The notes under the pieces: generated by a model
Told to the model about the DNA's origin: nothing
What the model saw: the letters and a program-made list of their open reading frames with translations, nothing else
The model's database searches: none
Shown: one piece after another, positions 17,854 to 27,928 of the stretch
Layout of the letters: each line of letters starts with the position of its first letter
Numbering within the stretch: the stretch's first letter is position 1
Source: Thiotrichales bacterium
Lineage (GTDB): Bacteria; Pseudomonadota; Gammaproteobacteria; Francisellales; CACEW01
Direction of reading: 5' to 3'
Assembly: GCA_947476405.1 (NCBI GenBank)
Contig: CANJQG010000005.1
Coordinates: forward strand, 30,652 to 94,651
DNA length: 64,000 bases
Program-made: the position numbers and the translations under genes

Positions 17854-19703
17854 CAGGAATAGCATTCAAAAAGAAACACGTCAAAGCCATCGACGCAATG
17901 ACCGATTCACTCGCTTATGGCGGGCCAGATGATCGCGGTGTCTGGCGAGATGATGCGGTGGCTTTGGGGCATCGTCGTTTAGCTATTTTAGATTTATCTC
18001 CGCTTGGGCATCAGCCGATGTTGAGTCCTTCCAGTCGTTATGTTATTGCATTTAATGGTGAAATTTATAACTTTAAAGCGCTGCGAAAAATATTGGAAGC
18101 TGCGGGTTTTATGTTTAAGGGGCATTCAGATACTGAAGTTATTTTAGCTGGAGTTGAGTGCTGGGGCTTTGAAAAAACTTTGCAGCAATTAAACGGCATG
18201 TTTGCTATTGCACTCTGGGATCGTGAGCAGAAAAAGCTTTATCTGGCGCGGGATCGTTTTGGTGAAAAACCATTGTATTATGGTTGTGTTAATGGGGCTT
18301 TCATTTTTGCCTCTGAGCTGAAAGCGCTTTGCTTGTATCCCGGGTTTAATAAAAAAATGAATATGCAGGCGGTTCAGTTTTTGCTTCGTTATGCTTATAT
18401 TCGTGCGCCACTTTCAATTTATGAGAATATTTTTAAACTTGAGCCCGGGCATTATCTTTGCGTAGATCAGTCTTTAAATATCGCTCCGCAGGCTTACTGG
18501 TCAGCTACGGATGTTGCTTTGCAGGCAAGGCGTCAGGGTTCAGAGCTATCTTTTCAAGAAGCGGTTGATGAGCTTGAAGTACGCCTGACTGATTCAGTCA
18601 AAAGTCGTTGTATCAGTGATGTTCCCTTTGGTGCGTTTCTTTCTGGAGGCGTCGACTCTTCTACGATAGTGGCTTTAATGCAAAAATCCTTGCCGCAGGC
18701 AGTTAAAACATTTAGCATTGGTTTTGAAAATAGCGCATATGATGAAGCGCCTTATGCGAAAGCAGTTGCGCAACATCTTGGAACAGAGCATCATGAATTG
18801 TATGTGACTGATCAAGATGCTCTGAATGTCATTCCAAAGCTTTCCCAGATCTATGACGAGCCTTTTGCGGATTCTTCGCAAATTCCAACTTATCTCGTGA
18901 GTCAGATGGCTAAACAACATGTGACAGTTGTTTTATCTGGTGATGCAGGTGATGAATTATTTGGAGGGTATCAGCGTTATTTTTTTTACCATCATTTGCA
19001 GAAATTACATCATTTGCCCTTTGTCCTTAGGCAAGTACTGGGCGCTTTTGCCATGCATATTCCCTCTCATCTTATTGGGCAAAAGCGACAGCTACCGTTT
19101 AAAAAATTAGCTTGGATGCTTAGGCATTCAAAGCAGGCTAGTTCTTTTTATGATACGTTGATTTCGCAAAACTATCTTGCAGATCAATATCTCAACCAGG
19201 CGACTCCTCTGTTTATGGCATGTGAGAATAGTGCTGTACTTAGTGCAACCGAGCAGGTCATGCTTTGGGATACAATCAGTTATTTACCTGATGACATTTT
19301 GACGAAAGTGGATCGTGCGAGTATGGCCGTTGCTTTAGAAACGCGAGTGCCATTTTTGGATCATACGCTTTTTGAGTTTTTGTGGACCTTGCCCATGGAG
19401 TTTAAGGTGCAGAAAAATCAGGGTAAAGTCTTGTTAAAAGAATTGCTGTATCGCTATGTGCCAAAAAAATTAGTGGACCGACCTAAAGCAGGGTTTGGAA
19501 TTCCGATTCATGATTGGTTGCGTGGGCCTTTGAAAGAATGGGCAGGAGATTTGATTGCAAGTACAGTGGCAGGTGGTATCTTAAATCAGTCAGCGTTAGA
19601 GGCGGCTTTCAGAGAGCACCTGAGTGGGCGTGTTAATTTGGGTGCGTTGCTTTGGAATGCTTTAATATTTCAAGATTGGATGTTGAAAAATAATGGACAA
19701 TGA
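17841..19703 (+). CDS. asnB: Asparagine synthase (glutamine-hydrolysing)-like amidotransferase
   Basis: A 620-residue class II glutamine amidotransferase. The start is GTG 17841, giving MCRITGIAFKKKH with Cys2 as the glutaminase nucleophile; the usual MCGI is altered and HRGPDD reads YGGPDDRG. Glutaminase residues ~1-190 (FNGEIYNFKALR, GHSDTEVIL) are followed by the ATP-pyrophosphatase domain (FGAFLSGGVDSSTIVALM, VLSGDAGDELFGGY, VDRASMAVALETRVPFLDH). In O-antigen loci such proteins often amidate uronic acids (WbpS-like) rather than make asparagine. The TviB/TviC genes downstream, which would make UDP-GalNAcA, support that role here. It overlaps its neighbours on both sides. Confidence 0.85.
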   Translation: MCRITGIAFKKKHVKAIDAMTDSLAYGGPDDRGVWRDDAVALGHRRLAILDLSPLGHQPMLSPSSRYVIAFNGEIYNFKALRKILEAAGFMFKGHSDTEVILAGVECWGFEKTLQQLNGMFAIALWDREQKKLYLARDRFGEKPLYYGCVNGAFIFASELKALCLYPGFNKKMNMQAVQFLLRYAYIRAPLSIYENIFKLEPGHYLCVDQSLNIAPQAYWSATDVALQARRQGSELSFQEAVDELEVRLTDSVKSRCISDVPFGAFLSGGVDSSTIVALMQKSLPQAVKTFSIGFENSAYDEAPYAKAVAQHLGTEHHELYVTDQDALNVIPKLSQIYDEPFADSSQIPTYLVSQMAKQHVTVVLSGDAGDELFGGYQRYFFYHHLQKLHHLPFVLRQVLGAFAMHIPSHLIGQKRQLPFKKLAWMLRHSKQASSFYDTLISQNYLADQYLNQATPLFMACENSAVLSATEQVMLWDTISYLPDDILTKVDRASMAVALETRVPFLDHTLFEFLWTLPMEFKVQKNQGKVLLKELLYRYVPKKLVDRPKAGFGIPIHDWLRGPLKEWAGDLIASTVAGGILNQSALEAAFREHLSGRVNLGALLWNALIFQDWMLKNNGQ

Positions 19704-20868
19704 TTTTTTATATGGCTCTGTCGTGGGTGGGGTCTTCATTTTTTTTGTTTTTATGCTTATTGTTTTTCTTTTGTCTGCAAACAAGCTTTTAACAAAAAAA
19801 CTCCTCATTGTTATTTTAGCGGCATTTGTTTTACGTATGATTTCAGTTAATTTTTATGCTTTGACTCCGACAGACTCCAGCGTCACTTATTTCCCTGGGG
19901 CAACTTTGGTTTTTGGTGGATTTGGTACATACTTTGCATCTTATATTTCGAGTGTCTTAAAGTTGCTGGGTTTTGAGACTTTGCTCAGCCAGTATTATTT
20001 TTCAAATGCCATGGGGTTTTTAGGTAGCTATTTTTATTTTAAAATATATGTATATTGTTGCCGTGAGGCAAGATTTTCTTACAGAGAATACGATCACTGC
20101 GGAGCTTATGCGCTCATTTGGCTTTGGCCTTCTTCACTGCTCTGGACGACGGGCATTGGAAAAGACTCATTAATGTTTTTGTCAATTTCGCTGCTTTTGT
20201 ATGGTGTAGTGATAATGAAATCTCAAAAAATAAAAGCATTAATTTCATTATTTATCAGTCTTTTTCTAATTTGGATGTTGCGCCCACAAGTTTTTATAGC
20301 ACTGATCGGGGCACTTTTTCTTTTAAGTCTACTCTCTAAGAAGGTGAATAAAACAATGAGAGTATTGGCATTGCTTATTTTTGTATTAGCGATTATTTAT
20401 TTATTGCCGCTCATATTACAGTACGGCAACGTAGCAGGTTTTGGTGATATTGCAGCGCGCTCTATACAATCTCAGGGAAATTTATCCTCAGGAACGGCTA
20501 TTTCTTTGCCTACACATAATCCCAATTTGATTTTTTTCTTCCTGCCTTATACGATGCTTGCCAATTTGTTTTTTCCAATATTTTTAGGGATTAGAAATAT
20601 GATGGGTGCTTTTGCTTCGGTAGAGAATCTTATTTTCTTACTTCTGCTTTGGCAATATGTGCGTATTCGATCTATATTTTTCCGTATTTTCCCCCTATCT
20701 ACTTTGGTATTTATCAAATATATAGAGTTTTATTTATTGGCGGGGGTAGGCATTTTAGGGCTGCTGAATGTTAATTTAGGCTTGGCAATGCGTGAAAAAT
20801 TGATGTTTACGGCACCTTTTTTGGTGCCACTTGCCTTGAGTGTTATTTTTAAGGCTAAATATGACTAA
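19693..20868 (+). CDS. Polytopic membrane protein, candidate O-antigen polymerase (Wzy)
   Basis: A 391-residue inner-membrane protein with about ten hydrophobic segments and a larger periplasmic loop around residues 255-275 (AARSIQSQGNLSSGTA). The WTTGIGKDSLMFLSISLLLYG and IWMLRPQVFIAL segments resemble those of EpsG/Wzy-like polymerases, and NLGLAMREKLMF near the end is also typical. No Wzy is otherwise present in the cluster, so this is the best candidate for joining repeat units in the periplasm. The ATG overlaps the end of the amidotransferase gene. Wzy proteins diverge so far that the call rests on topology and context. Confidence 0.6.
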   Translation: MDNDFLYGSVVGGVFIFFVFMLIVFLLSANKLLTKKLLIVILAAFVLRMISVNFYALTPTDSSVTYFPGATLVFGGFGTYFASYISSVLKLLGFETLLSQYYFSNAMGFLGSYFYFKIYVYCCREARFSYREYDHCGAYALIWLWPSSLLWTTGIGKDSLMFLSISLLLYGVVIMKSQKIKALISLFISLFLIWMLRPQVFIALIGALFLLSLLSKKVNKTMRVLALLIFVLAIIYLLPLILQYGNVAGFGDIAARSIQSQGNLSSGTAISLPTHNPNLIFFFLPYTMLANLFFPIFLGIRNMMGAFASVENLIFLLLLWQYVRIRSIFFRIFPLSTLVFIKYIEFYLLAGVGILGLLNVNLGLAMREKLMFTAPFLVPLALSVIFKAKYD

Positions 20869-21979
20869 TGCCCTTATTATAGCGAGTAACGCAAAGTCTC
20901 TTATGCTTTTTCGTTATGAACTCATGGAAGCTTTGGTGAAAAAAGGCCTAAATGTTTTTGCTTTAGCGCCAGAGACACAAGTAACTGCAGATTTAACCGA
21001 TCTGTTGCAAAAGATAGGGGTTTCTTTGATTGCGTATCCTATTCATAATCGTGGATTAAATCCTTGGGCAGACTTTAAGACAGCCCAATCTCTGTATCAA
21101 TGCATGAAAAAACTAAAACCTGATTTTGTTTTAGCCTATACCATGAAGCCAGTCATTTACGGTTCCATTGCAGCAAGGTTTGCAAAAACACCCCATATCT
21201 TTTCAATCATTACAGGTTTGGGATCAGTTTTCATTGATCAGGGCTTTAAAAAGTCAATGATCCGCTCTGTGGCAAGCTTGTTATATCGCGTAGCATTGCA
21301 TATGAATAAAAGTATTTTTTTTCAGAACGCAGATGATTTGCAATTGTTTGTTCAAAAAAAGTTAGTTTCAAAAGATAGAGCTGTTTTAATTAATGGTTCA
21401 GGTGTTAATTTGGAGCAGTTTCAAGTGGTTAAAATCACTCATCCGAATCATTTTTTATTAATTGGACGTTTGCTTCCAGATAAAGGAATGTTTGAGTTTG
21501 TGGCGGCTACTAAAAGAGTAAAAGCAAATTTTCCAGATGCCCGCTTTACGATCATTGGGCCGAAGCAAGGGCATGTTCAGACTGATATTTTACTGAATGC
21601 AATACATCAAGCTGAAATAGAGTATATTGAAGAGGTGGAGGATGTCCGGCCTTATATTGCAGCTTGTGGGGTATATGTTTTGCCTTCTTACCGTGAAGGT
21701 ACACCGCGCTCAGTCCTGGAAGCGATGGCGATGGCGCGTCCCATTATCACAACTGATGCGCCAGGTTGTCGAGAAACAGTAATGGATGGCGTGAATGGAT
21801 TTCTAGTTCCAGTCAAAAATGTGAGTGCACTAGTTGAAAAAATGGAGTATTTTCTTCACAATCCACAGGAGTGCGAGCGGATGGGGCAAGAAAGTCGCAA
21901 ATTGGTTGAGCAAAAATTTGATGTGCATCAGGTGAATCAAGTCATATTAGAAACAATAATGGGTCAAGCAAATGAATAA
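20861..21979 (+). CDS. Family 4 glycosyltransferase
   Basis: A 372-residue GT-B transferase. The start at ATG 20861 overlaps the membrane gene's stop. NALIIASNAKSLMLFRYELM begins the acceptor domain, YTMKPVIYGSIAARF and SIITGLGSVFID are typical of PglA/WbpT-like GT4 enzymes, and PSYREGTPRSVLEAMAMARP is the E-x7-E donor motif. GT4 enzymes of this type often add the second sugar to undecaprenyl-diphosphate-linked HexNAc. It overlaps the downstream dehydrogenase gene by eight bases. Confidence 0.87.
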   Translation: MTNALIIASNAKSLMLFRYELMEALVKKGLNVFALAPETQVTADLTDLLQKIGVSLIAYPIHNRGLNPWADFKTAQSLYQCMKKLKPDFVLAYTMKPVIYGSIAARFAKTPHIFSIITGLGSVFIDQGFKKSMIRSVASLLYRVALHMNKSIFFQNADDLQLFVQKKLVSKDRAVLINGSGVNLEQFQVVKITHPNHFLLIGRLLPDKGMFEFVAATKRVKANFPDARFTIIGPKQGHVQTDILLNAIHQAEIEYIEEVEDVRPYIAACGVYVLPSYREGTPRSVLEAMAMARPIITTDAPGCRETVMDGVNGFLVPVKNVSALVEKMEYFLHNPQECERMGQESRKLVEQKFDVHQVNQVILETIMGQANE

Positions 21980-23258
21980 TAGAAAAGTAGCTGTCGTTGG
22001 ATTAGGGTATGTGGGTTTGCCAGTTGCAGCAGCCTTTGCGAAAAAACAGCAGGTGATTGCATTTGATATTAATCAAAAGCGAATTGCTGAGTTAAAGCAA
22101 GGACAAGATCATACCGGCGAAGTTTCATCCGCTGATTTGCAGCAGGGGCAGTTTGTTTTTACCCATGAAGCGCGTGATTTGAGACAGGCTGATTTTTTTA
22201 TTGTTGCAGTACCCACGCCGATTGATGAGGCGAATCAACCTGATTTATCCCCACTTTTTTCAGCGTCAAAAACGATTGCGCCGCATCTTAAAAAAGGCGA
22301 TATTGTGGTCTATGAATCTACGGTGTATCCCGGAACAACCGAAGAGGATTGCGTGCCTGTTTTGGAGCAGTATTCTGGCCTCAAGTGTGGTATTGATTTT
22401 TTTGTAGGGTACTCGCCAGAGCGTATTAATCCTGGTGACAAAGAGCATACTTTTACTAAAATTCGTAAAATTGTTGCTGGGCAAACAGCTGAGATTCTGG
22501 AAATTGTTGCGTCAGTTTATGGCAGCGTCGTTGAGGCTGGAGTTTATAAGGCTTCAAGCATTAAGGTGGCTGAAGCTGCAAAGGTTATTGAAAATACACA
22601 GCGAGATTTAAATATCGCTTTTGTAAATGAGCTTTCTATGATTTTTCATAAATTAGGCATCGATACGAAAGAGGTGTTGGATGCGGCGGGCACAAAATGG
22701 AATTTTTTGCCCTTTAAACCAGGCTTAGTCGGTGGGCATTGTATTGGTGTCGACCCTTATTATTTAACGTACAAAGCAGAAAAGTTGGGTTATCATCCAC
22801 AAGTGATTTTAGCGGGGCGGCGTGTCAATGACGGAATGGGCGCTTATATTGCACAGGAAACCATTAAGCTGTTGTCCAAAAAAGGCGTGTGTTTGCAAGA
22901 AGCGCGAGTGGGAATTTTGGGGCTGACATTTAAAGAAAATTGCCCTGATTTGCGTAATACCAAAGTGATTGATATTATTGCAGAGTTGTATGAATATGGA
23001 ATTAATCCTTTGATTCATGATCCCTTAGTCAATGCAGAGGATGCTCAGCATGAGTATGATATAAAATTGTCAGATTATGAGGCTTTAAATCATTTGGATG
23101 CTTTGATTTTAGCGGTGGCCCATCAGGAGTATTTAAGTCAGCCTTTAGCGCATCTGGTTGCCAAGTTAAATTCAGATCACCCTATTGTAGTTGATGTAAA
23201 AAGTATTCTTAATTTACAGGAGTTAGTGGCCATGAATGTAACAGTGTGGAGATTATAA
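21972..23258 (+). CDS. tviB: UDP-N-acetylhexosamine 6-dehydrogenase, TviB/WbpO-like
   Basis: A 428-residue NAD-dependent nucleotide-sugar dehydrogenase. The N-terminal Rossmann motif is [34 protein letters not shown] follows, and the central [20 protein letters not shown] holds the catalytic Cys. It oxidises C6 of UDP-GlcNAc or UDP-GalNAc to the uronic acid. The gene directly downstream is a WbpP/TviC-type epimerase, the same pair that makes UDP-GalNAcA for Vi antigen and Pseudomonas O6. It overlaps the preceding GT4 gene. TviB versus WbpO preference (epimer oxidised first) is not decided. Confidence 0.88.
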   Translation: MNNRKVAVVGLGYVGLPVAAAFAKKQQVIAFDINQKRIAELKQGQDHTGEVSSADLQQGQFVFTHEARDLRQADFFIVAVPTPIDEANQPDLSPLFSASKTIAPHLKKGDIVVYESTVYPGTTEEDCVPVLEQYSGLKCGIDFFVGYSPERINPGDKEHTFTKIRKIVAGQTAEILEIVASVYGSVVEAGVYKASSIKVAEAAKVIENTQRDLNIAFVNELSMIFHKLGIDTKEVLDAAGTKWNFLPFKPGLVGGHCIGVDPYYLTYKAEKLGYHPQVILAGRRVNDGMGAYIAQETIKLLSKKGVCLQEARVGILGLTFKENCPDLRNTKVIDIIAELYEYGINPLIHDPLVNAEDAQHEYDIKLSDYEALNHLDALILAVAHQEYLSQPLAHLVAKLNSDHPIVVDVKSILNLQELVAMNVTVWRL

Positions 23259-23260
23259 AA

Positions 23261-24223
23261 ATGCAAGCTACATGGTTAATTACCGGCGTGGCTGGTTTTA
23301 TCGGAAGTCATTTGTTAGAGCGCTTGCTGAAGGATGGTCAAAAGGTCATAGGCTTGGACAATTTTGCAACGGGCCATCAAAAGAATCTAGACGAAGTGCT
23401 TTCGCAAGTGAAGGGCGACTTTCAGTTTATTCAAGGAGATATTCGTGATCCTGCAATGTGTCAGAAAGCCATGCAAGGGGTTGATTTTGTTTTACATCAA
23501 GCTGCATTAGGCAGTGTGCCCCGCTCTATTAAAGATCCGCTGACTACGCATGATGTGAATGTCACTGGTTTCTTAAATATGTTGATTGCAGCTCAAGATG
23601 CTGGAGTGAAGCGCTTTGTTTATGCATCGTCTAGTTCAGTTTATGGGGACTCGCCGATATTGCCTAAAGTGGAAACGCATCAGGGCAATCCGCTCTCGCC
23701 GTATGCGGTCAGTAAAATGACTAATGAATTGTATGCTAAGGCCTTTAGTAATTGTTATTCTATCGAAACCATTGGCCTACGTTATTTTAATGTGTTTGGC
23801 GCGAGGCAAGATCCAAATGGTCAATATGCGGCGGTGATTCCTCTGTGGGTGAAAGCCTTGTTGCAGAATGAGCCTGTTTATATTAATGGGGATGGCGAAA
23901 CTTCGCGTGATTTTTGTTATATTAAAAATGTGGTGCAGGCTAATATTTTAGCTGCAACAACGCAAAATCAAGCCGCGGTCAATACGGCTTATAATATTGC
24001 AGTGGGAGAGCAAACGACACTGAATCAGCTTTATCAGGCTTTGGCAAAAAGACTTAAAGTCAGTGGGCTCAGTCCGGTATATCGTGATTTTCGTCCTGGT
24101 GATGTGCGGCATTCTTTGGCGAGTATTGAGAAAGCTGTTGAACTTTTGGGGTATCAGCCTACGCATCAAATTGATGCGGGTTTAGATGAGGCAATTACCT
24201 GGTATAAGGGCCATGTGATGTAG
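23261..24223 (+). CDS. tviC: UDP-GlcNAc(A) C4-epimerase, TviC/WbpP-like
   Basis: A 320-residue SDR-family epimerase. [20 protein letters not shown] binds [12 protein letters not shown] and [14 protein letters not shown] give the catalytic S-Y-K set, and [20 protein letters not shown] is typical of WbpP/TviC. The ATG is placed after GGAG at the end of the dehydrogenase gene. It interconverts gluco and galacto configurations at C4 of UDP-HexNAc or its uronic acid. With the dehydrogenase it should supply UDP-GalNAcA for the repeat unit. Confidence 0.87.
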   Translation: MQATWLITGVAGFIGSHLLERLLKDGQKVIGLDNFATGHQKNLDEVLSQVKGDFQFIQGDIRDPAMCQKAMQGVDFVLHQAALGSVPRSIKDPLTTHDVNVTGFLNMLIAAQDAGVKRFVYASSSSVYGDSPILPKVETHQGNPLSPYAVSKMTNELYAKAFSNCYSIETIGLRYFNVFGARQDPNGQYAAVIPLWVKALLQNEPVYINGDGETSRDFCYIKNVVQANILAATTQNQAAVNTAYNIAVGEQTTLNQLYQALAKRLKVSGLSPVYRDFRPGDVRHSLASIEKAVELLGYQPTHQIDAGLDEAITWYKGHVM

Positions 24224-24320
24224 ATTATTATGGCGGCTGTATTATGATGAGCAGAAAAAAGTGTTATCCAGTCAATAGATTTTTGGTATGCGAATCAGCA
24301 AAGTTTGGTGGGGAAATTAA

Positions 24321-24950
24321 ATGGCAGAGCATTTTTTAGTTTTTGGTGCAGGAGGGCATGCTAAAGTAGTAATAGCATCATTGCTAAGTCAAGGATTGAG
24401 CCAAATTAAAATTTTTGACGATAGTGTGAATAAAATAAAAAAAATTTTGTTGGGCTATTCGGTTTTAGGGGCACGTCAGGAATTATTGGCGTACCACCAA
24501 ACAAATAAAAAAGCTAGGGTACTTGTTGCCATCGGTGCAAATCAAACGCGTCAGAAAATTTATCAGGAACTGAGGATGCAAGGGATGCAGATGGGGCAGG
24601 CCATTCATGCGGATGCTATTGTTGCTTCAGGTGTGATATTAGGGGGCGGACTAATGATGATGGCGCGTGCAGTGATTAATCCGGATGCTAAAATAGGCGA
24701 TAATGTGATTATTAATACAGGCGCAATTATTGAGCATGATTGTGTTATTGGGGACCATGGTCATGTTGCCCCAGGCGCAGTTTTATGCGGTGGCGTGACA
24801 GTTGGAGAATTAACTTTAATTGGTGCAGGTGCGATTATTTTACCTGGAGTAAAAATTGGCTCATCTTGTATTATTGGTGCTGGGGCTGTTGTGACACAGG
24901 ATCTGCCCGATGGCAAAGTGTCTGTGGGAATCCCCGCACGCTTCGCTTGA
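24321..24950 (+). CDS. NeuD/PglD-family sugar O/N-acetyltransferase
   Basis: A 209-residue acetyltransferase. The N-terminal domain (FLVFGAGGHAKVVIASLL) binds the nucleotide sugar and the C-terminal half is a left-handed beta-helix of hexapeptide repeats. The catalytic His region is GAIIEHDCVIGDHGHVAPGA, as in PglD. It could acetylate the amino sugar made by the WbpE-like enzyme, or O-acetylate a uronic acid. It is the last gene of the cluster on this strand, with 97 bases upstream and a TGGGGA ribosome binding site; the ferredoxin gene faces it from the other side. Confidence 0.82.
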   Translation: MAEHFLVFGAGGHAKVVIASLLSQGLSQIKIFDDSVNKIKKILLGYSVLGARQELLAYHQTNKKARVLVAIGANQTRQKIYQELRMQGMQMGQAIHADAIVASGVILGGGLMMMARAVINPDAKIGDNVIINTGAIIEHDCVIGDHGHVAPGAVLCGGVTVGELTLIGAGAIILPGVKIGSSCIIGAGAVVTQDLPDGKVSVGIPARFA

Positions 24951-24958
24951 CCCGACCA

Positions 24959-25282
24959 TTACTTTTCTAATAATGCTTTTTTGTTGGGCTTGTCTTGCCA
25001 TTCATCCGCATCGATTGGAGCTGGTTTTTTCTTGTTGATGTTGGGCCAGATTTCAGCGAGTTCGATGTTTAAAGCGATGAATTCTTTTTGGCTGTCAGAG
25101 ACCTCATCTTCGGATTTGATGGCATCAACAGGGCATTCTGGTTCGCAGAGGGCGCAGTCGATACATTCGTCGGCTTTAATCACCAGCATGTTAGGGCCTT
25201 CATAAAAACAATCAACGGGGCAGACTTCTACGCAATCAGTGTATTTGCATTTGATGCAGGATTCAGTCACGACGAAGGGCAT
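24959..25282 (-). CDS. fdxA: 7Fe ferredoxin FdxA
   Basis: A 107-residue ferredoxin. [17 protein letters not shown] and [13 protein letters not shown] carry the ligands of one [3Fe-4S] and one [4Fe-4S] cluster, and the ~40-residue C-terminal extension ([20 protein letters not shown]) is typical of FdxA of proteobacteria. A soluble electron carrier. AAAAGGA precedes the ATG. It lies downstream of the GT9 gene on the same strand with 47 bases between. Confidence 0.92.
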   Translation of the reverse strand: MPFVVTESCIKCKYTDCVEVCPVDCFYEGPNMLVIKADECIDCALCEPECPVDAIKSEDEVSDSQKEFIALNIELAEIWPNINKKKPAPIDADEWQDKPNKKALLEK

Positions 25283-25329
25283 ATGGATTTTCCTTTTTAA
25301 TCAAAATTTTGGGTTAACTTTAAGCGTTT

Positions 25330-26343
25330 TTAAGGGGGGAAGTCAAGTGCAATGAGGGCATTAATCGCCTCCCAGACTTCGTCCTGAGTCAAATTTTTGT
25401 GGCCATATTTTTGGCCTGAAGCCATGGGGGGCGTTTCATCATCTTCGCGAAAGACGACCATTTTGCGGGTGCTCGCGCTAACGGCGTATTCGGGGCGTTT
25501 GTAAGTGAAGAGTGCGATCACTGGGATATCAGTGGCGAAGGCAAGATGCATGATGCCGGTATCCCCTGTAATCAAAATTTTGATCTGCTTTAAAATCGCA
25601 GCAATTTCAGAAAGTCGAAGGATCGGCAAGCGCACGGCAGGATAGTCTTTGGGGTAATGTGCAAAAAACAAATCGACATATTCAGCTTGTCCCGGATTGG
25701 TCAGAATGACGGGAATATATTTTTTTTCTTGATAAAGCCGCGCTGCGAGTTTTGCGTACTCTTCAGCTGGCCAGCATTTTATGGCAAGGGAGGTTGCTAA
25801 ATTATAGGCAATATAAGTTTGATTGCTTTGTAGGTATAGGCTGGAGAAAGAATCTAGTTCGTGAGGAATAAAAAAGCGTGGTAAAGGCCAGATGGATGCA
25901 GGATCAATGCCCAGGGGGCGGGCCAATTCTGTAAATTCAACAATCCAGTTACTGTAAGAGCTGGGTGTTTTGGCGAGTAGATTGTATGCGTGACGGAGCT
26001 TTTTGGTTTTATCAAAAGACAGGCGTTGTGGAATAGCGGTATATCGAGCAATTGTTGAGGTGATGCCACCCATGTAAAAGTTGAGAAGTAGGTCGTATTT
26101 TTGTTTGCGTAATATCCAGATTTTTTTGATCAGACAGAGGAGATCATTCAGATTCTTGACTTTTCGTGGAAAAATATCCGCACGATCAATTGCAGGATGC
26201 GTGGAGAGGATCTCAAAATTAGCGGCATCGGTCAGGGCATGAATTTCACATTGAGGATAATGAAGTTTAATGGCGCGTAGCGTCGGCTCATGCATGATCG
26301 TATCGCCAATGCGGCTAAATTCAAGTAGGAGAATTTTTTTCAC
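25330..26343 (-). CDS. Family 9 glycosyltransferase (heptosyltransferase-like)
   Basis: A 337-residue GT9 transferase of the ADP-heptose:LPS heptosyltransferase type. It starts at GTG 26343 ([20 protein letters not shown]), eight bases after GGAA and inside the end of lgt. [20 protein letters not shown] is the family's nucleotide-binding motif. It probably acts on LPS core in the cytoplasm. The C-terminus ([18 protein letters not shown]) fits the family. It is not part of the forward-running O-antigen cluster but may act in the same pathway. Confidence 0.83.
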   Translation of the reverse strand: MKKILLLEFSRIGDTIMHEPTLRAIKLHYPQCEIHALTDAANFEILSTHPAIDRADIFPRKVKNLNDLLCLIKKIWILRKQKYDLLLNFYMGGITSTIARYTAIPQRLSFDKTKKLRHAYNLLAKTPSSYSNWIVEFTELARPLGIDPASIWPLPRFFIPHELDSFSSLYLQSNQTYIAYNLATSLAIKCWPAEEYAKLAARLYQEKKYIPVILTNPGQAEYVDLFFAHYPKDYPAVRLPILRLSEIAAILKQIKILITGDTGIMHLAFATDIPVIALFTYKRPEYAVSASTRKMVVFREDDETPPMASGQKYGHKNLTQDEVWEAINALIALDFPP

Positions 26344-27118
26344 GAGTTTTCCAAAAAAGTAGAAAGAATCCAAGCAGAAACATTGGTATGCACAGGACTT
26401 GACCCATGGTGAGCCAGCCAAAGGCAAGGTAGCCCAGTTGTGGATCAGGTTCCCTAAAAAATTCTACAAAAAATCGCGCGCTGGCATACCCGATTAAAAA
26501 AATTGCAGAAATCAATGCAGGGCGTCGTTTTTTGAGTGAAATAGTCCATAGCAGAATAAATAAAAGAAGGCCCTCCAAGCTTAGTTCAAAAAGTTGCGAC
26601 GGATAGCGGGGTAAGGGCCCGCCTGTTGGAAAAATCATCCCAATAGGCGAATTTGTAACGCGCCCCCAAAGTTCGCCATTGATAAAGTTACCCAGGCGCC
26701 CTAAAGCAAGACCAATCGGAACGAGCGGTGCAATATTATCCATCAATAAAAAGTATGCGATTTTTTCTTTTCGGGCAAAAAAGAAGAGGGCCAGGCAGAC
26801 GCCAATTAAACCGCCGTGGAAGGACATGCCGCCATCCCAGACTTCAAAAATAATCCAGGGTTGGTGGATGAAATCAGGAAAAGCATAAAAAAGCATATAG
26901 CCAATACGTCCCCCTAAAATCACGCCCATTGCAGCATAAAAAAGTAAGTCAGACAGGGTGTCGGTTTTTTTGATTGGAAACCAAGGCTGTGTTTTCATGC
27001 GATAACGTGCGAGACACCAGGCAAGCATGAGTCCAAACAAATACATCAAGCCATACCAGTGTACAGCGAGTGGGCCAAGATGAAAGGCAATGGGATCAAA
27101 ATGCGGATCATGCAACAC
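26321..27118 (-). CDS. lgt: Prolipoprotein diacylglyceryl transferase
   Basis: A 265-residue inner-membrane enzyme that attaches diacylglycerol to the lipobox Cys of prolipoproteins. Seven hydrophobic segments; signature parts are [21 protein letters not shown] and [15 protein letters not shown]. The start at GTG 27118 overlaps the fur stop in a TAGTG junction and gives the expected N-terminus ([20 protein letters not shown]). It is the second gene of a fur-lgt-GT9 unit. Confidence 0.93.
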   Translation of the reverse strand: MLHDPHFDPIAFHLGPLAVHWYGLMYLFGLMLAWCLARYRMKTQPWFPIKKTDTLSDLLFYAAMGVILGGRIGYMLFYAFPDFIHQPWIIFEVWDGGMSFHGGLIGVCLALFFFARKEKIAYFLLMDNIAPLVPIGLALGRLGNFINGELWGRVTNSPIGMIFPTGGPLPRYPSQLFELSLEGLLLFILLWTISLKKRRPALISAIFLIGYASARFFVEFFREPDPQLGYLAFGWLTMGQVLCIPMFLLGFFLLFWKTREKNSPT

Positions 27119-27540
27119 TATGGAGACTCTTTGCAATTTGGGCAAATCCCGTAGAGATAAAGATTGTGATCCGTGATTTCGTAATGAAAACGGGCAGCAA
27201 TACTGTTTTGGCGGTCTTCAATCACCTCATCGATAAACTCTTTGACATCTCCGCATTTGACACACATCAGATGATCATGATGTCCACCTCGATCCAGTTC
27301 AAAGACGGCATGATCTTCAGAAAAATGATGTTTATTCACAATGCCTGCACTGATAAATTGAGTGAGAACGCGATAAATCGTGGCAAGGCCCACATCATGG
27401 CCGCGTTCGCTTAAAGTCTGGTGAATCTCTTCTGCGCGCAAGTGATCTGAGGACTCTTCGAGAATGTGTAAGATCAGCAAACGCGGTGTGGTGACTTTGA
27501 GTCCAACTTCATGAAGATCTTTCCGAGGAATGCTGGCCAT
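27118..27540 (-). CDS. fur: Ferric uptake regulator Fur
   Basis: A 140-residue iron-responsive repressor. The N-terminal winged helix contains [15 protein letters not shown] and [12 protein letters not shown]; metal sites are [13 protein letters not shown] and the C-terminal CPNC pair for structural zinc. It is divergent from bamE with 55 bases between the starts, a conserved gammaproteobacterial arrangement. Confidence 0.95.
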   Translation of the reverse strand: MASIPRKDLHEVGLKVTTPRLLILHILEESSDHLRAEEIHQTLSERGHDVGLATIYRVLTQFISAGIVNKHHFSEDHAVFELDRGGHHDHLMCVKCGDVKEFIDEVIEDRQNSIAARFHYEITDHNLYLYGICPNCKESP

Positions 27541-27595
27541 TGTTTGCCCCTTCTAAATTGGTTAAGATGTTTAAAAATTTGATAGGTATTGTACT

Positions 27596-27928
27596 ATGTT
27601 TTACAAAAAAAGTTTACTCTGTATTGGCGGATGGTCTCTGGCTTTGATTTTGTCTAGCTGCGCCTATCAAATGCAGATTCAGCAGGGGGTAGCTTTAACG
27701 ACTGAGCAAATCAGTGCGTTAAAGCCTGGAATGACGCAAGCACAGGTTACATTTTTGCTGGGCACGCCTAATTTGATTGATTCCTATCATCCGAGTAGCT
27801 GGTATTATATTTATACGAATAAAGAAAATCGGGAGCCTCTCCAAAGCAGTCGCCTGGTTGTAAATTTTACGCCACAAGGCTTGGTGGAGTCCTTCACACA
27901 AACAAGTGATGATCATGCTTCAAGCTAA
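27596..27928 (+). CDS. bamE: Outer-membrane assembly lipoprotein BamE (SmpA/OmlA)
   Basis: A 110-residue lipoprotein of the BAM complex. A signal peptide ends in the lipobox LSSC (Cys at about residue 22), followed by YQMQIQQGVAL, LKPGMTQAQVTFLLGTPNL and a SSWYYIYTN segment typical of the fold. It helps insert beta-barrels at the inner face of the outer membrane. Its end overlaps the SDR gene by some 14 bases. Confidence 0.93.
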   Translation: MFYKKSLLCIGGWSLALILSSCAYQMQIQQGVALTTEQISALKPGMTQAQVTFLLGTPNLIDSYHPSSWYYIYTNKENREPLQSSRLVVNFTPQGLVESFTQTSDDHASS

